From: Corynebacterium sp. p3-SID1241
GTDB lineage: Bacteria; Actinomycetota; Actinomycetes; Mycobacteriales; Mycobacteriaceae
Length of the DNA stretch: 64,000 bases
Assembly: GCA_025144025.1 (NCBI GenBank)
Contig: JALXWS010000014.1
Coordinates: 1 to 64,000, forward strand
Direction: 5' to 3'
The notes beneath the pieces were generated by a model that ran no database searches, was not told the DNA's origin, and saw only the letters and a program-made list of their open reading frames with translations. The number at the start of each line of letters is the position of its first letter. The first letter of the stretch is position 1. Shown in pieces: positions 1 through 8,863 of this stretch. A program made the position numbers and the translations under genes.

Positions 1-20
1 TCTAGGTAAGGCAATACGAA

Positions 21-50
21 ACCCCCAGCGTCAATGACGTCGCTGGGGGT
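21..50 (-). terminator. Intrinsic terminator-like hairpin after pck
   Basis: A perfect 10-bp inverted repeat (arms 21-30 and 41-50, 10-base loop) lies 17 bases past the pck stop. In the pck direction it is followed only by a weak T-rich stretch, so termination is likely but the U-tract is poor. Confidence 0.7.
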
Positions 51-66
51 TGGCTGAGCCTAGTTT

Positions 67-1890
67 TTAAGAGGCGTTTTCTACGCGCTCCTTCAGGGCG
101 TGGAACTGGTCCCACACCTCAGACGGCACGCGGGAGCCCAGGAAGTTGAGGTAGCTGGCGTTATCCTGCATATCGCCTTCCCAATCCTTCGGGTTGACGG
201 CAAGAGCGGCGCGAACGTCCTCGATATCGAAGTCGATTCCCTCGAGGTCGATATCCTCGGCGCGAGCGGTGTTGCCCACGACGGTTTCCTCGGCCTCAAC
301 ATTGCCCTCAATGCGGTCAATGATCCACTTGAGCACGCGGGAGTTCTCCCCGAAGCCCGGCCACAGGAAGCGGCCGTCGTCGCCACGGCGGAACCAGTTA
401 ACCAGGAAGATAGACGGCATGCGGTCGCCGCCCTTTTCACCCATATCGATCCAGTGCTGCAGGTAGTCACCGGCGTTGTAACCGATGAACGGAAGCATAG
501 CCATCGGATCGTGGCGCAGGGTGCCGACGCTGCCCTCTGCTGCAGCGGTCTGGCCGGAAGCCAGCAGGGCACCGATCATGGTGCCGTGGTTCCAGTCAAA
601 GGCCTGGGTTACCAGCGGAACGGTGGTCTTGCGGCGGCCACCGAAGAGGATGGCGTCGATCTTCACGCCCTGCCAGTCGTCGTACTCCGGAGCGGCGCTC
701 GGGCACTGGGAAATCGGGACGCAGTAACGAGAGTTCGGATGCGCAGCCTTGGTGGAGGAAGACGGAGTCCAATCCTGACCGGTCCAGTCGATGAGGTGCT
801 CTGGCGCCTCCTTGGACATCTCCTCCCACCAGACATCGCCGTCGTCGGTAAGCGCAACGTTGGTGAAGATGGTGTTGCCCGGCTCCATGGTCTGCATGGC
901 AATCGGGTTGGAACCGTAGTTGGTGCCAGGGGCCACGCCGAAGAAACCATTTTCCGGGTTGACTGCGTAAAGGCCGTCCTCGCGCAGGTGCAGCCAAGCA
1001 ATATCGTCACCGACGACCTCAGCCTTCCAGCCCGGAATGGTCGGGGTAATCATGGCCAGGTTGGTCTTGCCGCATGCCGACGGGAAGGCGGCAGCGACGT
1101 GGTACTTCTTGCCCTCTGGGTTGGTGAGCTTCAGGATGAGCATGTGCTCAGCCATCCAGCCCTCTTCCTTGGCCATGACAGAAGCGATGCGCAGCGCGTA
1201 GCACTTCTTTGCCAGGATAGCGTTGCCGCCGTAGCCAGAACCGTAGGACCAGATTTCCTTGGTCTCCGGGAATTGGGTGATGTACTTGGTGTCATTGCAC
1301 GGCCATGCCACATCTTCCTGGCCCGGCTCCAGCGGGGCACCCACGGAGTGCAGGGCGTGGACGAAATCGCCTTCGGCACCAATCTTGTCCAAGGCTTGCG
1401 CACCCATGCGGGTCATGATGCGCATGGAGAGCACCACATAGGCGGAGTCAGTGAGCTGCACGCCCAACTTCGGTTCCGGATCACTAATCGGGCCCATGCA
1501 GAAGGGAACCACGTACATGGTTCGGCCCTTCATGGAGCCACGGAATGCTTCCGTCATCTCCTCCTTCATCGCCGCAGGCGGTGCCCAGTTATTAGTAGGA
1601 CCAGCGCCATCTTCGTGCTCGGTGCAGATGAAGGTGCGGGATTCCACGCGCGCGACATCGGAAGGGTTGGAACGAGCCAAGTAGGAATTAGGTCGCTTTT
1701 CTTCGTTCAGCTTGATAAGCGTGCCCTTTTCCACCAGCTCGCCGGCCAAACGATCGGCCTCGTCCTGGGAGCCGTCTACAAAGACCACCTGGTCCGGCTG
1801 GAAAAGCTCAACGTTCTCGCTGATCCAGCCGATAAGCTTTTCGTTTTTAGTCGGCAGCTCTCCGACGAGCCCTGGGATAGTGGCGGTCAT
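67..1890 (-). CDS. pck: Phosphoenolpyruvate carboxykinase (GTP)
   Basis: Converts oxaloacetate and GTP to phosphoenolpyruvate, GDP and CO2 in the cytosol, the first step of gluconeogenesis. The 607-residue length matches the GTP-dependent family. The nucleotide loop FPSACGKTN with its reactive Cys at residue 273, the metal-binding VGDDIAW that follows, and the late [12 protein letters not shown] motif are all present. I chose the ATG at 1890 (protein MTATIPG...), which has CAGGAGAA upstream; the frame is open for 21 more codons but those have no binding site. It is divergent from trmB, as in other corynebacteria. Identification is firm; the ATP-dependent family has a different sequence. Confidence 0.97.
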   Translation of the reverse strand: MTATIPGLVGELPTKNEKLIGWISENVELFQPDQVVFVDGSQDEADRLAGELVEKGTLIKLNEEKRPNSYLARSNPSDVARVESRTFICTEHEDGAGPTNNWAPPAAMKEEMTEAFRGSMKGRTMYVVPFCMGPISDPEPKLGVQLTDSAYVVLSMRIMTRMGAQALDKIGAEGDFVHALHSVGAPLEPGQEDVAWPCNDTKYITQFPETKEIWSYGSGYGGNAILAKKCYALRIASVMAKEEGWMAEHMLILKLTNPEGKKYHVAAAFPSACGKTNLAMITPTIPGWKAEVVGDDIAWLHLREDGLYAVNPENGFFGVAPGTNYGSNPIAMQTMEPGNTIFTNVALTDDGDVWWEEMSKEAPEHLIDWTGQDWTPSSSTKAAHPNSRYCVPISQCPSAAPEYDDWQGVKIDAILFGGRRKTTVPLVTQAFDWNHGTMIGALLASGQTAAAEGSVGTLRHDPMAMLPFIGYNAGDYLQHWIDMGEKGGDRMPSIFLVNWFRRGDDGRFLWPGFGENSRVLKWIIDRIEGNVEAEETVVGNTARAEDIDLEGIDFDIEDVRAALAVNPKDWEGDMQDNASYLNFLGSRVPSEVWDQFHALKERVENAS

Positions 1891-2238
1891 TAGTAATTCT
1901 CCTGAGGGTGGGTGTGAAAATTGGAGCAAGAAAACCCCAACTGTGCCTTCCACCTCAAGATTAACGTGCCAGTCCGAATAATTTCCGCAGATTTTACCGC
2001 ACCGGTTATATCCACCACGTTAACCAGAACTTCACCAAGCGCACACGAAGGTGGTGTGGTAAAAATCGCCTTTCCTATCCCCCTTTCTGGGGGCCTATTA
2101 CCCTCCCCTGCAGGTGTCAAAACAATCGACTTCCACCCCCAACCGGGCCCACTGGTTATACCCGGGAGGCCATCGTCACCTGTGCCCTACGGCGCGGCGT
2201 ATTGCTTGGCAGGGCTAAGCAGGGAAAAATAGGCCGCA
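1891..2238. promoter_or_regulatory. Divergent pck/trmB intergenic region
   Basis: 348 bases without a credible gene separate the divergent pck and trmB. A corynebacterial-type -10 for pck, GGTAAAAT on the minus strand, sits at 1991-1998 (TAAAAT at 1991-1996), giving a leader of about 100 bases. Two similar elements, ACCGGTTATA near 2001 and CTGGTTATA near 2151, might be operator half-sites, but I can name no regulator. The best reading is promoter and control DNA for pck. Confidence 0.45.
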
Positions 2239-3015
2239 ATGAATAGCACAAATAACTCTCAAAACGCCTGCGCTGGGGAAATGCCCCCAGGCCGCCCACC
2301 ACAGACCGATTTCAACGCTGTTTTCAACAACGAGCTTGATTACCCGCGCCTAGGCAACGTCACTTTCCGTCGCGGTACGCTCACCGAAAACCAACATGAG
2401 CTTTTTGAAAAGCGCTGGGCAGAGCTCGGCCGCGTGCTGGAAGACGAGGTCATTGACCTCGATTCCTGGTTCGGCCGCAGCGGTGCTAAAACCATCGTAG
2501 AAATCGGTTCTGGCACCGGCACCTCAACTGCCGCGATGGCACCGAAAGAGGCCGATACCAATATCATCGCCGTCGAGCTATACAAGCCGGGCCTTGCCAA
2601 ACTGCTGGGCCAGATTGAGCGTGAGGGAATCGAGAACATCCGTATGATCCGTGGCGATGGCATCGAGGTCATGATGCGCATGTTTGAGCCGGAAACCCTC
2701 GACGGCATTCGTGTATTCTTCCCGGATCCGTGGCCAAAGGCGCGCCACCACAAGCGGCGCATCATCCAATCCGGCACGCTGAACCTATTTGCCTCTCGGT
2801 TAAAAAAGGGCGGCGTGTTGCACGTCGCTACTGACCACGCCGGATATGCCGAATGGATAGATGAGCTAGTCGAGGTCGAGCCGAGCCTCGATTACAAGGG
2901 CTGGCCGTGGCCAGAGTGCCCGCAGTTGGTAGACCGACAGGTCATCACCAAGTTCGAGGGCAAAGGCCTAGATAAAGAACACGTGATTACGGAGTACCTC
3001 TGGGAGAAGAAATAA
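2239..3015 (+). CDS. trmB: tRNA (guanine-N7-)-methyltransferase
   Basis: Methylates G46 of tRNAs at N7 using S-adenosylmethionine. At 258 residues it has the SAM-binding loop VEIGSGTG (87-94) and the family signature [15 protein letters not shown] (160-174), which is close to diagnostic for TrmB. The first 30 or so residues are low-complexity and may not all be translated; the ATG at 2239 is the first start after the intergenic region, with only a weak upstream AGG. The stop codon is followed directly by the start of the NYN gene, so the two are surely co-transcribed. Confidence 0.95.
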   Translation: MNSTNNSQNACAGEMPPGRPPQTDFNAVFNNELDYPRLGNVTFRRGTLTENQHELFEKRWAELGRVLEDEVIDLDSWFGRSGAKTIVEIGSGTGTSTAAMAPKEADTNIIAVELYKPGLAKLLGQIEREGIENIRMIRGDGIEVMMRMFEPETLDGIRVFFPDPWPKARHHKRRIIQSGTLNLFASRLKKGGVLHVATDHAGYAEWIDELVEVEPSLDYKGWPWPECPQLVDRQVITKFEGKGLDKEHVITEYLWEKK

Positions 3016-3609
3016 ATGAGCACCTACCTACTTGTCTGGGATGCGCCCAATATGGACATGGGCCTAGGCTCCCTGCTCGGCGGCCGCCCCACCGCCGCAC
3101 ACCGCCCGCGCTTCGATGCCATCGGCCGCTGGCTGGTCCACCTTGCCCAAGATGTTGATGCGGAACCGCGTGCCGATGTCTTTACCAATGTCACCCCGGG
3201 CGGAGCCGATGTCATCCGTCCTTGGGTAGAAGCCATCCGCAACGTGGGCTTCGGCGTTTTTGCCAAGCCCAAGATCCACGAAGACGATGACGTAGATCCG
3301 GATATGCTCGAGCACATCGACAATCTCCGCGCGGATCTAGCCGGCGTCATTGTTGCCTCCGCCGATGGCCAGAACTTCCAAGAACCTTTGGAAGAACTCA
3401 ACTCCGAAGGGGTGCCGGTTACAGTCCTTGGATTCCACGAGCATGCCGCTTGGGCGGTAGGCCATGCGGATATCAATTTTGTGGACTTGGAGGATATCGA
3501 GGGCGTATTCCGCGAACCGCTGCCGCGCGTCAACCTGGATAACCTGCCCGAGGGTGGTGCATGGCTGCAGCCATTCCGTCCTCTGGCTGCCCTGCTCAAT
3601 AACCGCTAG
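3016..3609 (+). CDS. NYN-domain protein (LabA/PIN-like putative ribonuclease)
   Basis: The 197-residue protein opens with LLVWDAPNMDMG, in which Asp9, Asn12 and Asp14 fit the acidic metal-binding start of NYN/PIN-like nuclease folds. A later Asp-rich stretch (VASADGQNF, then DINFVDLEDI) is typical of the rest of this site. NYN proteins are thought to act on RNA; no substrate is known for this branch. It begins immediately after the trmB stop and is followed 12 bases later by the MmpL gene. The pairing with a tRNA methyltransferase suggests, as inference only, a tRNA or RNA quality role. Confidence 0.8.
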   Translation: MSTYLLVWDAPNMDMGLGSLLGGRPTAAHRPRFDAIGRWLVHLAQDVDAEPRADVFTNVTPGGADVIRPWVEAIRNVGFGVFAKPKIHEDDDVDPDMLEHIDNLRADLAGVIVASADGQNFQEPLEELNSEGVPVTVLGFHEHAAWAVGHADINFVDLEDIEGVFREPLPRVNLDNLPEGGAWLQPFRPLAALLNNR

Positions 3610-3621
3610 GAGGCTGCCTCA

Positions 3622-5775
3622 ATGTTTGAGAAATGGGGACGTTTTTCCTACGCACACCGCCGGCTCATCCCCGCTATCATCGTCGCCGCTATCCTTGCGC
3701 TCTTCGTGAGCTTTGGATTGCAGCTTGAAGACCGCATGAGCCAGGAGGGCTGGGAGGATCCCAATGCGGCGTCGACAAGCGCAGCGCAGATCGAGCAAGA
3801 GGCTTTTGGTCGTGATAACTCCGGCGATGTCATCTTGCTCTTTCACTCCCCCGATGAGAATTTCGACGCCGCTAAGCAGCACTTGTCGCAGCTAAAATCG
3901 GAGTATCCCGACCAAATTGATTCGGTGACCAGCTACTTCGATACGAAGAACCCGAACCTGGTCAATGATGATCATTCACTAGCCTTCGCAGCCATCGGGC
4001 TCAAGGGCGATGACGAGCAAACGCTCAGGGATTTCCGCACCATCCAGGGCGCGCTTACGGATACCTCCGCGCCGGTTGAGATTGCGGGCGCCACCGCAGT
4101 TGCAGATGCGCTGGATGTCGGCATGTCGCACGATATCTCCCGCGCTGAAAAAGCCGCCCTTCCATTGGTGGGCATCCTTCTGCTAGTGGTCTTTGGCTCC
4201 GTCGTCGCGGCCTGCATGCCGCTCATTGTCGGCGGCCTCTCCATCTTGGGCTCACTAGGAATCCTGTCCATTTTGGCGGGATTCTCCCAGGTCAACGTCT
4301 TTGCTCAGGCCGTCGTCACGCTGCTGGGGCTCGGTCTAGCCATCGACTACGGCCTCTTTATGGTCTCTCGCTTCCGCGAAGAGCTGGATAAGGGCCGCTC
4401 CACCGAGGAGGCGGTGGCCACCACCACCGCAACTGCTGGCCAAACCGTAGCCTTTTCCGCAGCCATGGTCGCCGTGGCGCTTTCGGGGCTCTTCCTCTTC
4501 CCGCAGGCCTTCCTGAAGTCCGTGGCCTATGGCTCCATTTCCGCCGTGGGCCTAGCAGCGCTGCTCTCGGTCACCGTCCTGCCCTCCATTTTTGGCATGC
4601 TTGGCCCCAAGATCGATACCTGGTCCGTGCGTCGTACTTCTCGGACGGCCCGCACCATCGAGGACACCTGGTGGTACAAGCTGCCACGTTGGGCAATGCG
4701 CCATGCGCGCGGGCTGACCATCGCCGTGTGCGGCCTGCTTATCGCACTCACCCTGCCTATCATGAGCATCACCTTCGGCGGCATCAACGAATCCTACTTG
4801 CCGCCTGACCAGGACACCCGCGTGGCACAGGATAAATTCAACGAGGAATTCCCCACCTTCCGCACGGAGCCAGTTAAACTCGTCGTGGAAAATGCATCAA
4901 ACCAGCAGCTTGTCGACGTCGTCATGCAGGTACGCGGCCTCGACGGCCTCACCGAACCCATGGCGCCGACGACCGCCACCAAGGACGGCACGACCGTTCT
5001 TTCCGCCGGCATTGAAGACCGCGATGATTACGCGAAGATCGTCCACGAACTGGAAAACATTAAGGCCCCTGAGGGTGTGAACCTCTACGTGGGCGGTACT
5101 CCCGCCATGGAGGTGGAGTCCCTCGATGCGCTCTTCCACAAGCTGCCGTGGATGGCGCTCTACGTGGTGCTGGCAACGTTCCTGCTCATGGCGCTAGTTT
5201 TTGGTTCCTTCGTGCTGCCACTCAAGGCTATCGTGATGACGCTTTTGACCTTAGGCGCAACGTTGGGGATATTGACCCTGATGTTCGTCGCCGGCCTAGG
5301 CGCGGATGTCCTCAACTTCACCCCAGGCCCGCTGATGAGCCCCATCTTGGTGCTCATCATCGCCATTGTCTATGGCCTATCCACCGACTATGAGGTTTTC
5401 TTAGTCTCCCGCATGGTGGAGGCCCGCCGGCGTGGTTCCTCTACCGATGAGGCCATTGCTGCAGGTACCGCGCATACGGGCGGCATCATCACCGCGGCAG
5501 CGCTCATCATGATTGTGGTCTCCGGTGCTTTCGGATTCTCCGATATCGTGATGATGAAATATATCGCTTATGGGATGATCTTTGCCCTGCTTATCGATGC
5601 CACCATTGTCCGCATGCTCCTCGTGCCCGCCGTCATGCACCTGCTGCGCGAAGATAACTGGTGGGCACCTAGCTGGCTGCGCCACGCCACCACCACTTTG
5701 ACCGGTGGCACTACACACCGCGGCAAGACTGTTCCCTTCTCTGAGCTCAAACAACGCCTCGAAGGAGATAAATAA
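3622..5775 (+). CDS. MMPL/RND-family transporter (probable mycolate lipid exporter)
   Basis: The 717-residue protein has two halves, each with a first helix, a large outside loop and a helix bundle, as in MmpL3 and the corynebacterial CmpL proteins that flip trehalose monomycolate. The proton-relay Asp-Tyr pairs are present: Asp242-Tyr243 in LAIDYGLFMVSR and Asp589-Tyr590 in LSTDYEVFLVSR. AGGAGG lies upstream of the ATG at 3622. Placement a few genes from accD3-pks13-fadD32 supports export of the mycolate made there. Corynebacteria have several MmpL paralogues, so which one this is cannot be settled here, and I give no symbol. Confidence 0.88.
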   Translation: MFEKWGRFSYAHRRLIPAIIVAAILALFVSFGLQLEDRMSQEGWEDPNAASTSAAQIEQEAFGRDNSGDVILLFHSPDENFDAAKQHLSQLKSEYPDQIDSVTSYFDTKNPNLVNDDHSLAFAAIGLKGDDEQTLRDFRTIQGALTDTSAPVEIAGATAVADALDVGMSHDISRAEKAALPLVGILLLVVFGSVVAACMPLIVGGLSILGSLGILSILAGFSQVNVFAQAVVTLLGLGLAIDYGLFMVSRFREELDKGRSTEEAVATTTATAGQTVAFSAAMVAVALSGLFLFPQAFLKSVAYGSISAVGLAALLSVTVLPSIFGMLGPKIDTWSVRRTSRTARTIEDTWWYKLPRWAMRHARGLTIAVCGLLIALTLPIMSITFGGINESYLPPDQDTRVAQDKFNEEFPTFRTEPVKLVVENASNQQLVDVVMQVRGLDGLTEPMAPTTATKDGTTVLSAGIEDRDDYAKIVHELENIKAPEGVNLYVGGTPAMEVESLDALFHKLPWMALYVVLATFLLMALVFGSFVLPLKAIVMTLLTLGATLGILTLMFVAGLGADVLNFTPGPLMSPILVLIIAIVYGLSTDYEVFLVSRMVEARRRGSSTDEAIAAGTAHTGGIITAAALIMIVVSGAFGFSDIVMMKYIAYGMIFALLIDATIVRMLLVPAVMHLLREDNWWAPSWLRHATTTLTGGTTHRGKTVPFSELKQRLEGDK

Positions 5776-6792
5776 GTGAAGAAGTGGCTGCGGCTTATCG
5801 CCTCGCTCATCGTCCTGCTTATCCTGATTTATGTCTTCCGCGATGAGTTGGACTTCCTGCGCGAAGGCTTCTCGCGGCTGTCCCACTCCGATCCCGCTGC
5901 AGTAGCACTCGTGGTCATCGCCTCCATCGTGGCGGTACTTGCCATGGGCGAGGTCATGCGCTTGCTCATTCGCGCCGGCGGCGTCAAGGTCCCGGGCTCG
6001 GAGACGGCCGCTCTAACACTTGCCGCTAATGCCTGGTCCACCACCCTTCCGGCTGGCCCGGCCTTTTCCGCTATCCTCACCTTCTACGTGCAGCGCACGT
6101 GGGGCGCTTCCGTCATGCTGTGTGGGTGGTTCTTTGTCCTGTCCTCTGCCATTTCCACCATGTGGCTCGTGCTCATCGGCTTGGGTGGCGTGCTTTTCCT
6201 CAATGCAGATATGGCACTGTGGTCCCTCATTGGCACTCTCGTGCTCATGTTGGTGCTCTCCGGCGGCCTCTTCTGGCTGACCAATCACCCGGATAAAATC
6301 ATTCGCTGGCTCAACCGCCAGAAGCTCATTAAAGGATCCGAGCGCGAAGCCATCGTAGACCAGGTCAAGAATCTGGAAGAGGTACACCTTACCCGCCGCC
6401 AATTCGCCTGGGTATCTTTTTACTCCCTGGCCAACCGACTGATCGATATGGTCTCGCTATGGGGTTGTGTGTGGGCCGTTACCGGCCACCTACCAGCCCT
6501 GCACGCGGGCGAGGACACGACGACTGTGGCCGGCGTGGCGTTGGCGTATCTCACCGCTAAGCTGGCCGGTTCCGCTCAGGTAACACCGGCCGGCCTCGGT
6601 ACGGTGGAGGCCGCCATCATCGCCACCCTAGTTACTACCGGCATGACCGCAGTGGATGCTACTGGCGCGGCAATTATCTATCGCCTGATTTCCTTTGCCT
6701 TGATAACCATCATTGGCTGGGTAATCTACTTCTGGCACTATGCCCGCAAGGGCATTACCTATGCCGCCTTGAATCGAAAGGAAAACGCATGA
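5776..6792 (+). CDS. Flippase-like membrane protein (lysyl-PG synthetase TM-domain family, UPF0104)
   Basis: A 338-residue protein with about eight membrane segments, resembling the membrane half of lysylphosphatidylglycerol synthases without the catalytic part. The conserved late region AGSAQVTPAGLGTVEAAI is typical of this family. Start is GTG at 5776, right after the MmpL stop, with GAAGGAGATAA upstream inside the previous gene's end. The tight link to the MmpL gene suggests a lipid-translocation role, which is inference. Its end overlaps the next start (ATGA). Confidence 0.8.
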   Translation: MKKWLRLIASLIVLLILIYVFRDELDFLREGFSRLSHSDPAAVALVVIASIVAVLAMGEVMRLLIRAGGVKVPGSETAALTLAANAWSTTLPAGPAFSAILTFYVQRTWGASVMLCGWFFVLSSAISTMWLVLIGLGGVLFLNADMALWSLIGTLVLMLVLSGGLFWLTNHPDKIIRWLNRQKLIKGSEREAIVDQVKNLEEVHLTRRQFAWVSFYSLANRLIDMVSLWGCVWAVTGHLPALHAGEDTTTVAGVALAYLTAKLAGSAQVTPAGLGTVEAAIIATLVTTGMTAVDATGAAIIYRLISFALITIIGWVIYFWHYARKGITYAALNRKENA

Positions 6793-7118
6793 GAATCGCC
6801 CCCATCATCGATATCATCGCTTTGATGCTCTTTGCTGTGGTCGCCCGCCTCGCCCACGGCGGGCTAAGTTTTTCCACCTGGGTGGATGCCTTCTGGCCAT
6901 GGGCCGTAGGCGCGCTCATCGGCTGGGCCATCATCTTGGCCGCCAAGGTGCAGGGCAAGTGGAAGGAAGGCGGTATCGTCTGGCTAGGCGCCGTTGTGGG
7001 CGGCATGGCCCTGTGGATGCTAGTCAATGGCCGCCTGCCGCACTGGAGCTTCCTCATCGTGGCAACTGTTATGTCCGCGCTATTTTTCTTTGGCTGGCGG
7101 CTTCTCGCCCGCAAATAA
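6789..7118 (+). CDS. DUF3054 family membrane protein
   Basis: A 109-residue protein with four predicted membrane helices and the start DIIALMLFAVVARLAHGG characteristic of DUF3054. The function of the family is unknown. Its ATG overlaps the preceding stop by four bases, so it is translationally coupled to the flippase-like protein, and it ends at a strong terminator. It is the last gene of the trmB-NYN-MmpL run. Confidence 0.85.
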   Translation: MRIAPIIDIIALMLFAVVARLAHGGLSFSTWVDAFWPWAVGALIGWAIILAAKVQGKWKEGGIVWLGAVVGGMALWMLVNGRLPHWSFLIVATVMSALFFFGWRLLARK

Positions 7119-7149
7119 AAATAAGGAGGGTTTAACCCTCCTTATTTTT
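7117..7149. terminator. Strong bidirectional intrinsic terminator
   Basis: A near-perfect hairpin (16-bp arms around one base at 7133) with GGAGGG/CCCTCC in the stem, A-run before and T-run after. It overlaps the DUF3054 stop codon and can end transcription from both sides: the plus-strand run and the minus-strand block ending with the 31-residue peptide. Confidence 0.92.
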
Positions 7150-7157
7150 TGCTCCAC

Positions 7158-7253
7158 TTACTTGGAGCTTACCGGTACGCCTGCCTGATTGAGAATATCG
7201 ACGATGAAACCGATAAGTTCGCCGACGATGTCCACAGCGCTAGACAAAATCAT
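7158..7253 (-). CDS. Small amphipathic 31-residue peptide (possible mycomembrane porin-like peptide)
   Basis: An ATG at 7253 has AAGGAG six bases upstream, and a 31-codon frame ends with TAA just before a strong terminator. The peptide begins MILSSAVDIVGELIGF; Ile/Leu/Val/Phe occupy about half the positions, spaced so that one helix face is hydrophobic, with acidic Asp8, Glu12 and Asp19, one Lys at the end and Ser4, Ser5, Ser29 and Ser30. TATAAA at about 7281-7286 could be its -10. Short acidic helical peptides without signal sequence, some O-mycoloylated on Ser, are the known form of corynebacterial PorA/PorH/ProtX. Assignment to that group is inference from size, composition and the accD3 location. 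Confidence 0.6.
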   Translation of the reverse strand: MILSSAVDIVGELIGFIVDILNQAGVPVSSK

Positions 7254-7306
7254 AGATGACTCCTTCACTAGGATTAATTCTTTATATGCTATCCAAGCAC
7301 ATGACG

Positions 7307-8863
7307 TTACATCGGGGCAATGGTGTGCTTTTTTGGCAGATCGTTTTCCTGCTTAGTGGCCAACTGGCGCAACGCTTGGCGGAGGGCCAACCGGGACTGA
7401 TTCGGTTGAATCATCGCGTCTAGATAGCCACGCTCAGCCGCAACGTACGGAGCAGTCATGGTCTCATCGTAGAAATCCATGAACATCTTTTTGGTCATCT
7501 CGCGCTGCTCCGGCGTCTCGGCGGCATCGAGCTGTTTGCCAGCGATCATCACCACGGCAGCGGCCGCACCCATCACGGCAATCTGCGCGGTCGGCCACGC
7601 CAGGTTAATATCACCGGTCAGATTCTTCGAGCCCATCACGGCATAGGCGCCGCCGTAGGCCTTGCGCACGATAAGCGAGACCTTCGGCACGGTGGCTTCT
7701 ACCACGGCGAATGCAAACTTGGCGCCGCGGTGGATAAGCCCTACCTTTTCCTGTTCCACGCCCGGCAGGTAGCCCGGGGTATCCACCACAAAGACCAGCG
7801 GAATGTTGTAGGCATCACAGATGCGGATAAAGCGGGCCCCCTTATCGGCGGCGTCAGCATCAATGCAACCCGCAAGGTGCATGGGATTATTAGCCACGAA
7901 GCCCACCGTCTTGCCATCGATGCGACCGAAAGCGGTGATCATATTGGGCGCGAAGTTCTCTTGAATCTCAATGATGTCCGCGTCGTCGCCCAGTTGGGTC
8001 AACAAGTCCATCATGTCGTAGCCAGCATTGGTGTCATCCGGCATGAAGGCGTTGAGATCTTCGTCTTCTGCCACTTCGGCGTCGGAAGGCGCAGCGAATT
8101 CCGGTGATTCATCGAAGCAAGTCAGCGGCAGGTGGTCGAGGAGATCGCGGACCATGTCAAAGGCGTCCTCCTCAGAGGGAACGACCGCAGAGACGTTGCC
8201 GTTGAGCTCCTGCTGGCGAGCGCCACCGAGCTCGGCAGAGGTGATGTCCTCGCCGGTAACCTCGCGGATGACGTTCGGTCCGGTGACATACATTTCTGCT
8301 TCCTCATCCACGGCAATGACAAAGTCCGTGGTCACAGGAGCATAGACGGCGCCACCGGCCGACTTGCCCATCATGATGGAAATCTGCGGGCTGCGGCCAG
8401 ACAGCGGGAGCTGGCGGCGGGCGATCTCGGAATACATGGCCAGCGAGGTCACCGCATCCTGAATGCGGGCGCCGCCGGAGTCCTGAATACCGATGACCGG
8501 GCAGCCGATCTTGATGGCCATGTCCATGACCTCGGTGACTTTTTTGCCAAAGGTCACGCCGACAGAGCCGCCGTAGACGGTTTTATCGTGAGCGTAGATA
8601 CACACGGGACGGCCGGAGATGCGGCCATAGCCGGTGACCACGCCATCGGAATAGATGGCGTCAGGGTCACCTGGGGTCTTACCCAAGGAGCCGGTTTCGA
8701 CGAAGGAACCCTCATCTAGCAATTCATTGATGCGTTGACGAGGCGTGGTGCGCCCAGCCTCGTCGCGGCGCTTGCGGGAGCGCTCGCTGCCTGGGTCCTG
8801 CGCCTTGTCCAGACGCTCCCGCAGGTCAGCGAGTTTCTCAGCGGTTGTCTGCTTGGCCGCCAC
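7307..8863 (-). CDS. accD3: Acyl-CoA carboxylase beta subunit AccD3
   Basis: Carboxyltransferase subunit of the complex that carboxylates the acyl-CoA used as extender by Pks13 in mycolate condensation. The 518 residues show the crotonase-like CT fold, with GGSVGVTFGKK and QDSGGARIQDAV in the N-terminal half and DTPGYLPGVEQE and RKAYGGAYAVMGS in the C-terminal half. I chose GTG at 8863, with GAGGAGA upstream, rather than longer forms running into pks13. The start lies 26 bases inside the pks13 end, so translation is likely coupled. Homology and location make the function firm. Confidence 0.93.
   Translation of the reverse strand: MAAKQTTAEKLADLRERLDKAQDPGSERSRKRRDEAGRTTPRQRINELLDEGSFVETGSLGKTPGDPDAIYSDGVVTGYGRISGRPVCIYAHDKTVYGGSVGVTFGKKVTEVMDMAIKIGCPVIGIQDSGGARIQDAVTSLAMYSEIARRQLPLSGRSPQISIMMGKSAGGAVYAPVTTDFVIAVDEEAEMYVTGPNVIREVTGEDITSAELGGARQQELNGNVSAVVPSEEDAFDMVRDLLDHLPLTCFDESPEFAAPSDAEVAEDEDLNAFMPDDTNAGYDMMDLLTQLGDDADIIEIQENFAPNMITAFGRIDGKTVGFVANNPMHLAGCIDADAADKGARFIRICDAYNIPLVFVVDTPGYLPGVEQEKVGLIHRGAKFAFAVVEATVPKVSLIVRKAYGGAYAVMGSKNLTGDINLAWPTAQIAVMGAAAAVVMIAGKQLDAAETPEQREMTKKMFMDFYDETMTAPYVAAERGYLDAMIQPNQSRLALRQALRQLATKQENDLPKKHTIAPM

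Noticed and set aside
100..1893. Long plus-strand open frame opposite pck (about 600 codons)
   Set aside because: It is the antisense of a clear pck gene; such open antisense frames are common in high-GC DNA. No binding site and composition is not protein-like.
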